Shown piece after piece: positions 21,866-33,785 of a stretch of DNA of 64,000 bases; position 1 is the stretch's first letter; each line of letters begins with the position of its first letter. Location: assembly GCA_037043455.1 (NCBI GenBank), contig JAWPHD010004494.1:122454-186453 (forward strand), written 5' to 3'. The position numbers and the translations under genes are program-made. The stretch is from Cyrtodaria siliqua (lineage: Eukaryota > Mollusca > Bivalvia > Adapedonta > Hiatellidae). The notes beneath the pieces were generated by a model. That model made no database searches and was not told the origin of the DNA. It was given only the letters and a program-made list of their open reading frames with translations.

Positions 21866-21931
21866 GCATTTGATACTTTTTACGTAGTTTTACAAGCATT
21901 GCTGGACAACGTTTTTCGTTTTTATATTTGA

Positions 21932-22125
21932 TATACAATTTAATAAACAAAATTAGATAAAATCGTATTTTGTGTTTGTTGATATTTATCAAAAGCAAGT
22001 TATGTTGCCTTTCATGACAGTTGTATATGTTGGTATTAGTGTTGTCTGGACGAAAAACGTTATTTCTAGATAAAAGAGGCAAATGATGAACATGTACAAA
22101 ATGAGCATTCACAAGACGCAGCCAG
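21932..22125. other. AT-rich spacer before the 18-bp array
   Basis: Contains TTGATATTTATCAA-type short palindromes only. Confidence 0.3.
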
Positions 22126-22129
22126 TAAA

Positions 22130-22745
22130 AACGCAAGGCATGCACAACACACAGGCATACATTATACACAGACATACACAACACACAGGCATACACGACA
22201 CACAGGCATACACGACACACAGGCATACACTACACACAGGCATACACGACACACAGGCATACACAACACACAGGCATACACAACACACAGGCATACACTA
22301 TACACAGGCATACACTATACACAGGCATACACTACACACAGGCATACACAACACACAGGCATACACAACACACAGGCATACACTACACACAGGCATACAC
22401 TACACACAGGCATACACTACACACAGGCATACACTACACACAGGCATACACAACACACAGGCATACACTACACACATGCATACACAACACACAGGCATAC
22501 ACTACACACAGGCATACACAACACACAGGCATACACTACACACAGGCATACACAACACACAGGCATACACTACACACAGGCATACACTACACACAGACAT
22601 ACACTACACACAGGCATACACTACACACAGGCATACACAACACACAGGCATACACAACACACAGGCATACACTACACACAGGCATACACAACACACAGGC
22701 ATACACTACACACAGGCATACACTACACACAGGTATACACAACAA
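22130..22745. repeat. 18-bp minisatellite (CAGGCATACAC...)
   Basis: About 34 copies of CAGGCATACACWACACA. Variation is mostly at one position (AACACA, TACACA or GACACA). The length is a multiple of three, so a His/Thr-rich frame stays open; I do not regard it as a gene. Confidence 0.95.
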
Positions 22746-22811
22746 TATTTATTTAGACAATAATGCATAAAAGATAATTCCGTATATGTATTAAAGGATT
22801 CAGCCTACATG

Positions 22812-23092
22812 CACACTGTCCCGTTTAACTCGGATGACGATAGAGTTGGGGCACCCTTTAACCTGGTTTAAACATCAGCGACATTTGGCCATTGACTGTT
22901 CCAAGAAGGTACCCTTGTTGTCAACCCTATATGCTTGTGGAGTCGCATACCTTGCTTCTATTTAACCATGACAATGGTGTTTGTTTCTATGTAACCATGA
23001 CAATGGTGTTTGTTTCTATGTAACCATGACAATGGTGTTTGAATGGTTGAGCTCTGTGAATGTTACATTTTCTATTCGACTTTTGAAAATGG
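22812..23092 (+). mobile_element. Family A retroelement tail with internal 29-bp triplication
   Basis: Ordered motifs ACACTGTCCCGTTTAA, ACCTGGTTTAAAC, GTTGTCAACCC and GTTACATTTTCTATTCGACTTTT. TTTCTATGTAACCATGACAATGGTGTTTG is present three times at 22960-23042. Confidence 0.75.
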
Positions 23093-23409
23093 TCAGTCAG
23101 AAGATACCGACTTGAACGCGGTATATAAAGAACGCGTTATTGTAAAACGAATTTGCATCAATACAAACGCATTTCTTGGTTCAATTACTTCGTGTTATTT
23201 AAATATCGTAATTTAATGTTAATTTAATTTAGATGGAATTCTTAAACAGATAACGCAGTTTTAATAAAGTGATTTAGTTGCTCAGTGACGATTTAATAAA
23301 AATAAACAGTTGCACGTTAAGCATTAAACTATCTGACTGTGCCAGTATCACATTGCAGACAATGAAACACAGTCGCAATACGTATTGCATATATAACTAA
23401 GAAAAGATT

Positions 23410-23665
23410 ATAAGTCCAACAGGAAGAGTAGCATTCACAGAATACAGTCACCCCAACAAGTATTACAACGCAAAGGTGATTCAAAAAGTATATCACAAAC
23501 ACATTCAGTAAAAAAGTACATCACAAACATATAACGGTTGACAACATGGGTACCGCCTTGGAACGGTCAGTGACAAAAGGGACCACCGGGTAGCTTAAAC
23601 CGGTTCAAGGGTGCACTAAACCTCACTCTTACCCTGTCATCATCCCTGAACAACAGGACAACTGA
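23410..23665 (-). mobile_element. Family A retroelement tail
   Basis: On the minus strand, in order: CCTGTTGTTCAGGGATGATGA, CTTGAACCGGTTTAAGC, GGCGGTACCCATGTTGTCAAC, and an end of GAATGCTACTCTTCCTGTTGGAC. Confidence 0.75.
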
Positions 23666-23854
23666 AAATATGTATTAATTGTAGGTTTGAGAAACTAAAG
23701 GCATCTGCTTCGAGGAAGTTCTAAGGATTTAAATAGTTTTTAAAAGAAATGTATTGAATGGTCATTGCCGCGAGTGCATTTGTTAACATTCACCTTAAAT
23801 GTAAACGGTATTTATAGTTGTTGATCCTGACAACAGGAAATTCAGTCACTGTTC

Positions 23855-24063
23855 GTCATGATTAACATCAACAGATGGAAATACATGTCTCTAATATTCA
23901 GTAAGGACGAAGTGCGGTTCTAACACATCAACATTACCAACAGATGAAAAGACATGTCTGTAATACTGAGTAGGACGAAGTGCGGTTCTAACACATCAAC
24001 CCTACCAACAGATGAAAATACATGTCTGTAATATTCAGTAGGACGAAGTGCGGTTCTAACACT
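23855..24063. repeat. ~68-bp tandem repeat, three copies
   Basis: Units share CCAACAGATGAAAATACATGT and GTAGGACGAAGTGCGGTTCT. The third copy runs directly into the next retroelement tail. Confidence 0.85.
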
Positions 24064-24084
24064 TACGTACAAGCATACTTAACG

Positions 24085-24400
24085 TATATATAGTAGTCGA
24101 AATGTAGCATTCAAGCATCACAGTCAACCAAAACCCCACACAGAAACAGTAATTGCAGAGATGAAAAAAGTATGCCATCCCAAATATAAAAGGGCTGCCC
24201 ATAGGGCTACCGCCTTGGAACGATAAGTGACAAAACATGCATCCGGTAGTTTAAACCAGGTTATAGGATGCACCAAACCTCACGCTTGTCCTATTTTCGT
24301 CCCAATAAAACGGGACAGTGTAAATAAAGATATCCCCACCAGGTTATATTCGCTAACAAACAAGGCAGCATTCATTGGCAATATTCATAAAAATGTAAAT
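24085..24400 (-). mobile_element. Family A retroelement tail
   Basis: Same ordered motifs on the minus strand as in the copy at 28700: TTTACACTGTCCCGTTTTAT, CCTGGTTTAAACTACCGG, GGCGGTAGCCCTATGGGCAG, GAATGCTACATTTCGAC. Confidence 0.75.
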
Positions 24401-24659
24401 GATCATGTATATATGAATATAAACATTGTCACAGGATGACCTTAGTGGTTGGGCTAACTCAGGAAAGAATCAATGACGGCGAATGCATTTACATAAATTT
24501 AATGCAACTTTTAAAATATGTTTAATATATATACAATTATCTAAAAAAAAAAAGCGAATACACAAATGAACTATGAAAAGAGTGTTCTCCTGAACGTTTA
24601 AGACGTTCTTAGTATTGTTATAAATACTGAATGTCTAAGACACTAAAGTGTTGTTAAAG

Positions 24660-24960
24660 CTATAACAATGTTGATCTAGCGCGATAACTGTGATGCGCGA
24701 GAGCTCATGAAGATGATGAAGCGCGAATTCAATGGATGATTGTCATCAAATGCCTTCTGTAAGGGCTGATGACGCGATGCAATGATAGTTAATCTCCACT
24801 GAGATTGTGAATGATATTCCTCCAGTGAGGACTGGTAACGGGCCCACCTTGTGTCCCGGGGGTTGTCGTTAGTAAAACCTGGCTGCGCAGGTACGGGGAC
24901 CGTCTCCACCGCTTGTAACGTTATGCGTGGAAGCTTAGCTCCACTCCTGGATATCCAAAC
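24660..24960. other. GC-richer patch, possible unrecognised exon on the minus strand
   Basis: Base composition is clearly higher in G+C than its surroundings, and a 77-codon minus-strand frame (24676-24909) starts with METVPVPAQPGFTNDNPRDT. I recognise no domain and no flanking splice or promoter logic. It could be an exon, a CpG-rich repeat or chance. Confidence 0.2.
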
Positions 24961-26059
24961 CTAGATGGCTTACTTCAACCCTGGATGGCTTATATCCTGG
25001 ATGGCTTAGGCTGTAATTATACATACGTTTTAGATGTCGGTTGACAAACATAACAATCTTGTATAATTATCATTACCCAAACAAATCATTATTCAATCAA
25101 TATATGCAAGCTGAACTAATGATGAGTAGCAATGTATACATATTCTACAACGCCATGTATACGCTATGTACGTCGCTGTTAATCAATGCCCCTAATACAT
25201 GTAATATAAACATAATCAAATTACTCATATATTACACTCACTGAGTTATGCATGCACGCATGTCAACTAATGACCACATTACACAACGCTATGCATACGC
25301 GTCGAATATTTATTCTTGTCACTCATCTCATTGTTAACTAATGTTAACAATCGTGTATTACAATCACTGAGTTATACGCCAACGTTAACTAATGCACCTA
25401 TTATCCACTGTTATCAAATTAATATTGTTTTACAATTAATGATCAATTACAATAATTACATCTAATAAAGTAACTTCAAAATCATATGCTAGTCTAAAGT
25501 TATGTTTGAGAAACATCAATGCTAACCGGATGTCGTAACCGCCAAACAAGATGGCGCCGTCCACTGAATACAAATATACGATAAAAGTTTAATAAAACTA
25601 CTAACCACATGTTGCCTGTGAAATTTGCCGTCCAATCTCTGTTCCAACTAAGTACTATCGATGATCCCGGCGAAAGCTAGAAGACAATGGGTTTTATAGC
25701 AAACATTACGCCCAAATCATTATTTCCCCGTTCAGTCCGTGACAAACGTGGCTAAATCTACAGTATTGAATCTACACGAGAGGCCCCTTATACAATTTTG
25801 CCGTTTAAGGAAAATATACCTATACGTTTACATGCATTAGCACAAAACTAAACTTATGACACAGCCTCTCTGGCGGCCACTTAAAATGTGCACGCTTTTA
25901 CGTGTTACATGAATAGATCATGAATATTGTGAAATTGTTTCAACTCGAACAATAGATTTTGGGTGTAACCGATACAAGATCTATATACGACCAGTACGCT
26001 CTACCCGTGACATTTTGTGACAAACATAAAAGCCTAGAAAGTCACAAAGCAAGTATTCA
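24961..26059. other. Intergenic, no gene recognised
   Basis: CTGGATGGCTTA repeats three times near 24940-25010. CAAGATGGCGCC at 25548-25559 resembles a YY1-type start-site motif with an ATG in good context, but the frame is only 13 codons long. Confidence 0.4.
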
Positions 26060-26165
26060 ATGACTTGGCAGAAGCCAGAGCAACAAGAGAACAAACCAAC
26101 ATAGAGATAAGATTTAACAAACATCAAACTTCAAACGCTACCGTCGAGGATTTAAGAACATTTCC
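26060..26165 (-). mobile_element. Scrap of retroelement family A
   Basis: GACTTGGCAGAAGCCAGAGCAACAAGAGAAC and ACAAACATCAAACTTCAAACG match the interior of the copy at 29140-29230, in the same orientation. Confidence 0.6.
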
Positions 26166-27299
26166 TAAATTTTCTTCATAATTGTTCCTATGAACAACCT
26201 TTTTTGTAAGATTTGTTACATATCTAGAATGGCTTATTCTAAGCAAATTTCAGCTTTAAAAGTAATAGATCATCAGCTTGGTTTCTGAGATATCTTAAGA
26301 TAAATATGTAATCCATATTCCATTTTTCGCAAAGGTCTATACTTTCAGTACAACCTAATTCAGACATAAAAAGAAAATTTGGTAAAAGACAATCAAATCG
26401 ACTTACATTAATTTGATTTAATATCAATATACATGATCATATTATATGTACTGCGGTATATATGAAGAAAAGAGCATGATATATGCGGAAATATAGGGGC
26501 AAAGTACCTTTATTGCCTTGTATATCGCAAATGGCAGATTTTGGTGGGGAGAAAAGAGACATTTCGAGAACATATTATAAAAAACGACTTCTATATTGTT
26601 ACCAAATAGCGTGTTCTTCGCAGTTTTAATCCTAACGTTTCTAAAAATGAACGGATTTTGGAGCAAAAAAAAACACAGATTTTTTTCTTTTCTTTAACTA
26701 TTAAGTTCTACAGGCCCTTTTTTTATTTAAATGACTTCCACATGTATTACAATAGTATATAGTTATCAAGTCAGTAGCATTTAATGTTTTAAGTTAACTC
26801 TTATCTTTTTTCATGATTTATGCGCTAAGTATCAAAAAGCCTTTCTTGGTCAAAATACTGAAACTATACTTGCGTTTAGTGGTTCAAAACATACCTTTAT
26901 TATCTAAACAGTTAATTAGGTTCATAATAATGAAATCTATTGAAATATATATAAAAGTTTGAAAAGTATGTTCTTTGTGTATACAGTCGCGTAATTTGTG
27001 TATAAATTGCGCATAAACAACTGTAGGAAATATCCTTAAAGCCCCAAATACTTTTACCAGGGAGAAAAATTGAAATCGGCATGATGGAGTAATGGGTTTT
27101 AAGACCGTCCTAACAGCATGCTGACCTGAGTTTTCAGGTCAAAGCCTCCTCAAGAATGCGACTGCATTTCAGTACTATGTAAGACAGTTACATAATTTCA
27201 ACCAGCATAGTAGAAATTAGATGGAACACAACCTGTGTGAATGAAATGAAAGAAAATGTAATCCAAAAAGTTAAAAATAAATGTGGTCGACTATTTTGA
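26166..27299. other. AT-rich intergenic, nothing recognised
   Basis: No supported feature. Confidence 0.5.
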
Positions 27300-27308
27300 A
27301 TAAATTCA

Positions 27309-27334
27309 AACACACACACACACACACACACACA
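27309..27334. repeat. (CA)n microsatellite
   Basis: An uninterrupted CA run of 13 dinucleotides followed by CAACAACAAC. Confidence 0.95.
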
Positions 27335-27629
27335 ACAACAACACTGAAATGTTATTCCATCCGTAATGAATTCAGTCAATAATGAACTGTTCAGCACAGC
27401 ATACATATCATAAATCCAGCAGTTAAATCGCTTTACATGTATAAAAATCCCCATAAATATGTACACTGTAGAAATACTCAAGATAAACAACGTTTTCATA
27501 ATACTTTTTTAATACATATTTCAAAAAGATGACATTACCACAATATGTCATACATTATATGTTTAGGGGTAGGCATTCTTGATTGGAATGAGAATGTTGA
27601 TAGACCTTCAAGTTCTGTTTGAATGGTAC

Positions 27630-28542
27630 GGTACCAGCCAGCAACGCTACATCGGGCTGATATCGGCTGTAAGTCGTAACGGCTGCAGAAGTTACTGATA
27701 TTGGGCCAACATCGGGCCGACATCATTAGTAAATTGGCATGATAATGAAATATAGTGGTAAAACATAGAGAGATTAGAAAAACAATAATTTAATTTGCAA
27801 TTAGGACGTTATTTTAACCGATTTTTCAAAAACAAAAAACTCATAAGATTATCGGCGTGACGTCGGACCTACATCGGCTGTTACGCATGTACATACAGCA
27901 CCTTTTAAGCACTTGTATAGAATCTCAAATCATATTGGTCAAATAACATAACTATCTTTTTTTTTTAGTTTGCTGTTAATATAAATAATCAAGCTAAAGA
28001 ATTGTAATTGTTCATTGATACCCTTGATCGCGCCATAAATCAATAAAGGAAGATAATGACATGTCGTTTTAAATACTGTGTATTTATTGTAAATGTTAAA
28101 AGATGTTCTTCGTTTTGTTTTTTCTTTTATTTGAAATGATGCTACTTACATTGACAAGAGTTTTATTTATTAATACCGTATATTTTTCTAATCGAGCTAA
28201 TTGATATAAACACCAACAGAAAGAAATTACATTGGTAGTATATGTAATGAAAACATTTCCGTATTAATTGTATCGATTTGATCGAAAATTCGGACGGAAG
28301 TAAGTACACGCCCGATAATACTTCTATCTATCCAGTCACGGATAGTTACTTTTATCAATATATATTTGCCTAAACAAGTTTTAAAACGTAAAGCAAATAA
28401 TTGTCTTTTTTATAATATTTTGAGGGTAGGCCTGACATGAACCGACGTAGGGCCGACGTAGCGCCTCTTTGCAAAATTCACATGTTGTTGGCCGATGTTG
28501 TATACAATGTCGGCCCGATGTGATCTTGCTGGCTGTGGTGCC
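27630..28542. mobile_element. Non-autonomous DNA element with ~32-bp inverted ends
   Basis: The left end GGTACCAGCCAGCAACGCTA followed by CATCGGGCTGA is inverted at 28508-28542 (GGCACCACAGCCAGCAAGAT, then CATCGGGCCGA). Subterminal GGGCCGACATCG-type motifs repeat in both orientations near both ends. There is no transposase frame inside. The superfamily is unclear. Confidence 0.7.
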
Positions 28543-28694
28543 CTTGTCAAGGGTGCACACAAGCACCAAAAAGAATTCTAAAAACAAAGACTTTTTATTT
28601 GTTATGGAAATATTTTCTTGATTGTTAAGTTCCAAAGTGGCACATATCTACAGAAGACAAATTGTGTTACTTTGTTATATATATATAGATGAAC

Positions 28695-30110
28695 TATGAA
28701 TCACAAAATAACTATAAAAGTCGAACAGGAAATGCAGCTTTCACAGAGCACAGTAAACTCAAAGACACGCAAAAGGACAAACATGAATAAAGTTAAGAAA
28801 GAATAAAGTCATATGACGTCACAAACACAGAAAGGGTTGACAATAGGGCTACCGCCTTGGGCCTTGGAACCGTTAGTGGCCTGTGTGTGAGGTGGGGGAG
28901 GGGAGTGGGGGGGGGGGAGTGGGAGGGGGGCTTAAACCAGGTTCTAGGGTGCGCAAAAACTCACACTTACCTTACTGTCATCCGAATAAAACGGGACAGT
29001 GTAAATAAAGAAATCCCCGCCATGAACTAGTCTCTAACCAAGCAAGAAGGCATCATTAATAGGCAAGATATAAAGTAAAACAAAGATGTTCGTGTTTATA
29101 TATATATATAAATCTATAGCCTAGAAAGCCACAAAGAAGGTACTCAATGACTTGGCAGATGCCAGAGCAAAAACAGAATAAAACCATTGAGGGCACAATA
29201 GGACAAGATTGCAGACAAACATCAAACGTCACCGTCCTTTTGGGATTTTTATGGACGTAATCATAGGGGCCACAGCATGTCCGGTCATCGGACAATTTAA
29301 GAGGAAAGCATATTGGCGAACTGTAAATAGGTCCACCACCAAGCATGCAGTGCGTTACAAAATAATAGGGTCATAACCTCTTTTGATAAACCTTTTAACA
29401 CGTTTAACAAAGATAGTATGAAAATGATCATGACCAAGGATCTTACGAAGTTTGTAAATCACGTCACAATAGAAGTCAGGTTGTGATAGTCATTGTGGCA
29501 GAAGAGTCCTTAAATTACTTTTATATTTGGAAAGAAGAGCAGGGTTACGATAATAAAATTTTGCAAAGGTTTTACGAAATGTATGGTAATGGTAGCCCTG
29601 ATGGAATAGCTTTTTTAGTTATACAAAGATTACGAATATTAAAGTCCTCAACTCGAGTACAAGGCTCTAAAAAAACGAATAAGTTGAGACACATACACCC
29701 CATAAGAAGTTGCTCGGGGAACATCCCCATCCAAGTGGGGGTAATTAACAATATCAAAATTAAAATCATCTCTCTTGACACAGATTTTGCTAATTATTTC
29801 ATTCGCTAATTATTTCACCATTTTCAATAGAGAGACATAAATCTAGAAAAGAAGCGTTAGTATCGGAAATATTAGCCTTGTTAAGTTGAAGTTCATAAGA
29901 AAATATATTATTGAGCATAGTAGAAAATAAAGGGTTGTCAATGTTCAATATGTCATCAAGAAATTTCTTTCACAGCAATATAAAAACACATTTGCAACAA
30001 GGGGTGCACAGTTCGTACCCATAGGGATACTAACAATTTGTCTATAAACGGTATGAATCCTGATGAAAATATTAACTGATAGAAAGATAAGTGATTCAAT
30101 TTTTCATTTT
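28695..30110 (-). pseudogene. Decayed retroelement (family A) with reverse-transcriptase motifs
   Basis: Read from 30110 down, different frames give SIPMGTNCAP (about 30000-30040), LDDILNIDNPLFSTM with a DD pair of the catalytic box (about 29920-29960), NASFLDLCLSIENG, then PHLDGDVPRATSYGVY and VSQLIRF (about 29670-29760). This is the usual order in a large metazoan retroelement RT group. Around 25 residues between the MGTN and DD motifs are missing, and several stops and frame changes break it. The rest, to 28695, is the non-coding tail shared with the other family A copies. It resembles Penelope-like or related RTs, and I cannot decide between them. Confidence 0.75.
28893..28930. repeat. 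G-rich tract inside the family A copy
   Basis: GAGGTGGGGGAGGGG and GTGGGGGGGGGGAG form a purine tract with several G runs. It might form a quadruplex; this is visible composition only. Confidence 0.6.
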
Positions 30111-30125
30111 TGACCCTATGAAAGT

Positions 30126-30430
30126 TTAATATGAAAGCTGGACGAACGAACGGATGAACGAAAGAACGGATACATCGATTGTGATCGCCAAGTCGAGATC
30201 CGTAAATTGCCTCAACAAAAACTGTCGAAATCTGTTAAGTGGTTCCAGAGAAGAAGATTGTTTTAGATCAACCTTTTTATGGTAATGACAGCCATCTTGG
30301 ATATCGCGCTCACAGTTTGGAAAGCCATTGACCTTGGTCAAAGTCGTCCATGCAGTTTTGAGAAATTTTAAGCAAAACTTAACAGACGACAACGGACGGA
30401 TGGACAAAAGTGGTCATAATAGCTCACTTC
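30126..30430. repeat. Probable interspersed repeat
   Basis: CCATCTTGGATATCGCGCTCAC and CAGACGACAACGGACGGATGGAC are of the kind common at the ends of mollusc interspersed repeats. There is no second copy in this window, so the call rests on general knowledge. Confidence 0.35.
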
Positions 30431-30639
30431 TTTTTTGAAACAACAAGGCACGACCCTGAGGTTAAATCTGGGCCCGCTCCAGGGGTCACAGTTTTACAAA
30501 GGAAAGGAGTTATAAAGGAAACTCTTTAAAACAAATGAGCTACATTTTGCATGTACACCATAAGCTATACAGTGGTCACATGTTTCACATAGATTTATGT
30601 AGGGAAACCCGTAACATTTTTTTTCTCTGAAACCAGTTA

Positions 30640-30860
30640 CACACTGATCATGAACAGAGGATAGAACAATCCAACAAGCACTGGACCCTGGGTCCGTCCC
30701 CACCCCTGGGTCATAACTTGGAAACTGTTGAAATCCCCATCCTATAAACATATATAATAGTTTTAGGCATGAACAGACATACAACAAACCACGAGCATCG
30801 GCCCAAGGATCTATCCCCATCCCTGGGGACGTAACCTGGAAACTGTTGAGACAATTATAG
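30640..30860. repeat. Two diverged direct copies, ~130 bp apart
   Basis: CATGAACAGAGGATAGAAC to CCCTGGGTCATAACTTGGAAACTGTTGA is repeated as CATGAACAGACATACAAC to CCCTGGGGACGTAACCTGGAAACTGTTGA. Confidence 0.7.
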
Positions 30861-30996
30861 AGACTTATAACCATATATACATCAAACAGGCGGATACATC
30901 TAACCAGACTTGACCCCGGGGTATGCTTAAATTCTTTATTGATCCAATATCTGCAATTAAAAACACAATTAACAAATATTTACCACGTTGAACATT

Positions 30997-31290
30997 TTTA
31001 AATTTCATGTTTGCGTGACACCTATCAAAATTTAGCCTGATCATATGACAAAACTACAACCCAGTGATGATTAGACACATGTGTAAAATGAGGCAGAATT
31101 AGCTAGAAATCTTATATCAACATGAATTTTTCTGTGATCTCTTCCTAAAATGCTGTAGATTTAGAACCTGGTAAGGATACATCAATGTATGCAATGGAAA
31201 GTCCTGTAAAATGTAGAAAAGCGGACTTATTTTTTTGTATCTACCTCCGCCATCTGTAGGGCACAATTATTCAAGGAAGATAGTAGTAAC
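30997..31290 (+). repeat. Interspersed repeat family B, copy 1
   Basis: Aligns by eye over nearly its whole length with 49858-50125, same orientation: TTTCATGTTTGCGTGACRCCTAT, GTAAAATGAGGCAGAATTAG, GTGATCTCTTCCTAAAATGC and ATCTGTAGGGCA. Copy 1 carries an insertion of about 20 bp near 31030. Confidence 0.85.
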
Positions 31291-31429
31291 TGTTGAAAGT
31301 CCTTAAATGCCTTACTAACCTGTGCAGTATACCAGCTATTGATAAGTGTACGTTCAGAATTACAACACACTCACGAATAAAGACTGTGACATTTAACAGA
31401 TTCGTCTGAACAAAATCATTCTAAGCATC

Positions 31430-32879
31430 TCCACATTGCTGACCAGACGTGTCCTGATTGGTGACCACCCGTGTCCACACTGGTGACCACACGTGTCCCC
31501 ATTGCTGACCACACGTGTCCATATTGCTGACAACACATGTCCGCATTGCAGACCACACGTATCCACATTGATGACCACATTGCTGACCACGCGCCCACAT
31601 TAGTTACCACAAGTGTCCACATTGCAGACCACATGTGTCCACATTGCAGACCACACGTGTCCACACTGGTGACCACACGTGTCCATATGCGTGTCCGCAT
31701 TGGTGACCACACGTGTTCATATTGCAGACGACGCGTGTCCATATTGCAGACCACACGTGTCCACATTGCAGACCACACGTGTCCACATTGGTCACCACAT
31801 GTGTCCATATTGCTAACTACAAGTGTCCACATTGCAGACCACACGTGTCTATATCGCAGACCACACATGTCCACATTGGTGACCACACATGTCAACATTG
31901 GTGACCACACGTGTCTATATTGCTGACCACACGTATCTACATTGCAGACCACACGTGTCCACATTTCTGACCACACTACTGACCACACGTGTCCACATTG
32001 CAAACTACAAGTGTCCACATTGCAGACCACACGTGTCTATACTGCAGACCACATGTTTCCACACTGGTGACCACACGTCCATATTGGTGACCACACGTGT
32101 CCACACTGGTGACCACACGTGTCCACATTGCAGACCACATGTGTCCACATTGCAGACCACACGAGTCCACATTGGTGACCACACGTGTCCATATGCATGT
32201 CCGCATTGGTGACCACACGTGTTCATATTGCAGACCATGCGTGTCCATATTGCAGACCACACGTGTCCACATTGGTGACCACACGCATGTCCACATTGCA
32301 AACCACATGTGTCCACATTGGAGACCACATTGCAGACCACACGTGTCCACATTGGTCACCACATGTGTCCATATTGCAGACTACAAGTGTCCACATTGCA
32401 GACCACACGTGTCTATATTGCAGACCACACATGTCCACATTGCAGACCACACGTGTCAACATTGGTGACCACACGTGTCTACATTGCTGACCTACGTGTC
32501 CACATTGCAGACCACACGTGTCCACATTTCTGACCACACTGCTGACCACATGTGTCCACATTGCTGACCACACATGTCCACATAGCAGACTACAAGTGTC
32601 CACATTGCAGACCACACTTGTCTATACTGCAGACCACACGCCCACATTGCAGATCACACGTGTCCACATTGCTGACCACACGTATCCACACTGGTGACCA
32701 CACGTGCCTATATTGCTGACCACACGTGTCTATATTGCAGATTACATGTGTCCACATTTCCGACCACACGTGTCCACATTGCTGACCACACATGTCCACA
32801 TTGCCGACCACACGTGTCAACATTGGTGATCACACGTGTCCACATTGCTGACAAAACATGTCCACATTGCTGACCACAC
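31430..32879. repeat. 22-bp minisatellite rich in CACGTG
   Basis: About 65 copies of a unit of the type GACCACACGTGTCCACATTG plus two bases. Most contain ACACGTGT, a palindromic E-box core. Third-base changes (CAGAC, CTGAC, GGTGAC) define unit types that recur in order, so blocks have been duplicated (31700-31930 resembles 32200-32470). Long His/Cys/Val frames on both strands are artefacts. Confidence 0.95.
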
Positions 32880-33210
32880 CAGGGCTCGACGTTAACTTTA
32901 TGGACAGCTTGTCCATGGGGCAAGTTAACTCTGAAATTTACTTGCCCTATGTCTGTTGGTTGGTTGCTCAGTTAGTTTGTATTTTATAAGGATATACTGT
33001 TTGACCACTTACTGTTATAACTCTCACAGCACTTTTCTGAGAATTCTAAAAGCTAATAATTACAATGTACCAATAAAATCGGAAACTTCTATAGTCATTG
33101 TCCCTTAGTTTTGAAGTTGCCCGACGGGATTGAGCCTTTGAGACTTTACCTGCCCGGAGCCAAGTTTTACCTGCCCCAGGCAGGAGGACAGTCCTTAACG
33201 TCGAGCCCTG
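32880..33210. mobile_element. hAT-type MITE inside the CACGTG array
   Basis: The ends CAGGGCTCGACGTTAA and its exact inverse (33195-33210) bound about 331 bp of unique DNA. The CAGGG-type terminal sequence is typical of hAT elements. Just inside, GGGGCAAG and GGGGCAGG are also inverted. No coding sequence. An 8-bp target duplication is not clear, because the flank is itself repetitive. Confidence 0.85.
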
Positions 33211-33785
33211 GTCACACGTCCCCATTGCTGAACACACGTGTCCACACTGCCTACCATACCTCCACATTACTGACCACACGTGTCCACATTGCTGACCACA
33301 TGTGTCCATTGCTGACAACACGTGTCCACATTGCTGACCACACGTGTCCACACTGCCTACCATACCTCCACATTGCTGACAACAGGTGTTCACATTGCTG
33401 ACCACACGTGTTCACACCGACTACCATACCTCCACATTGCTGACAACATGTGTCCACATTGCTGACCACGTGTCCACACTGCCTACCATACCTCCACATT
33501 GCTGACAACAGGTGTTCACATTGCTGACCACACGTGTTCACACCGACTACCATACCTCCACATTGCTGACGTGTTAAAACTGCCTACCATACCTCCACAT
33601 TGCTGACAACACGTGTTCACATTGCTGACCACATGTGTTCACACCGACTACCATACCTCCACACTGCTGACAACATGTGTCCACATTGCTAACCACAAGT
33701 GTTCACACAGACTACCATACCTCCACATTGCTAACAACACGTGTCCACATTGCTGACAAAACGTGTCCACATTACTGACCACACG
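33211..33785. repeat. CACGTG array, right part with higher-order units
   Basis: The same 22-bp ancestry, but organised in a larger unit of about 85-125 bp: CACGTGTTCACACCGACT, ACCATACCTCCACATTGCTG, ACAACATGTGTCCACATTGC. The ACCATACCTCC variant is absent to the left of the hAT element. Confidence 0.9.

Noticed and set aside
22083..22763. 226-codon His/Thr frame
   Set aside because: A product of the 18-bp minisatellite, with no unique domain at either end.
24676..24909. 77-codon minus-strand frame
   Set aside because: The composition is suggestive, but there is no domain, partner exon or promoter; kept only as an unclassified patch.
31393..33553. Many His/Cys/Trp-rich frames on both strands resembling zinc-finger proteins
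   Set aside because: They come from 22-bp repeats. The Cys/His spacing follows the repeat period and shifts frame between blocks.
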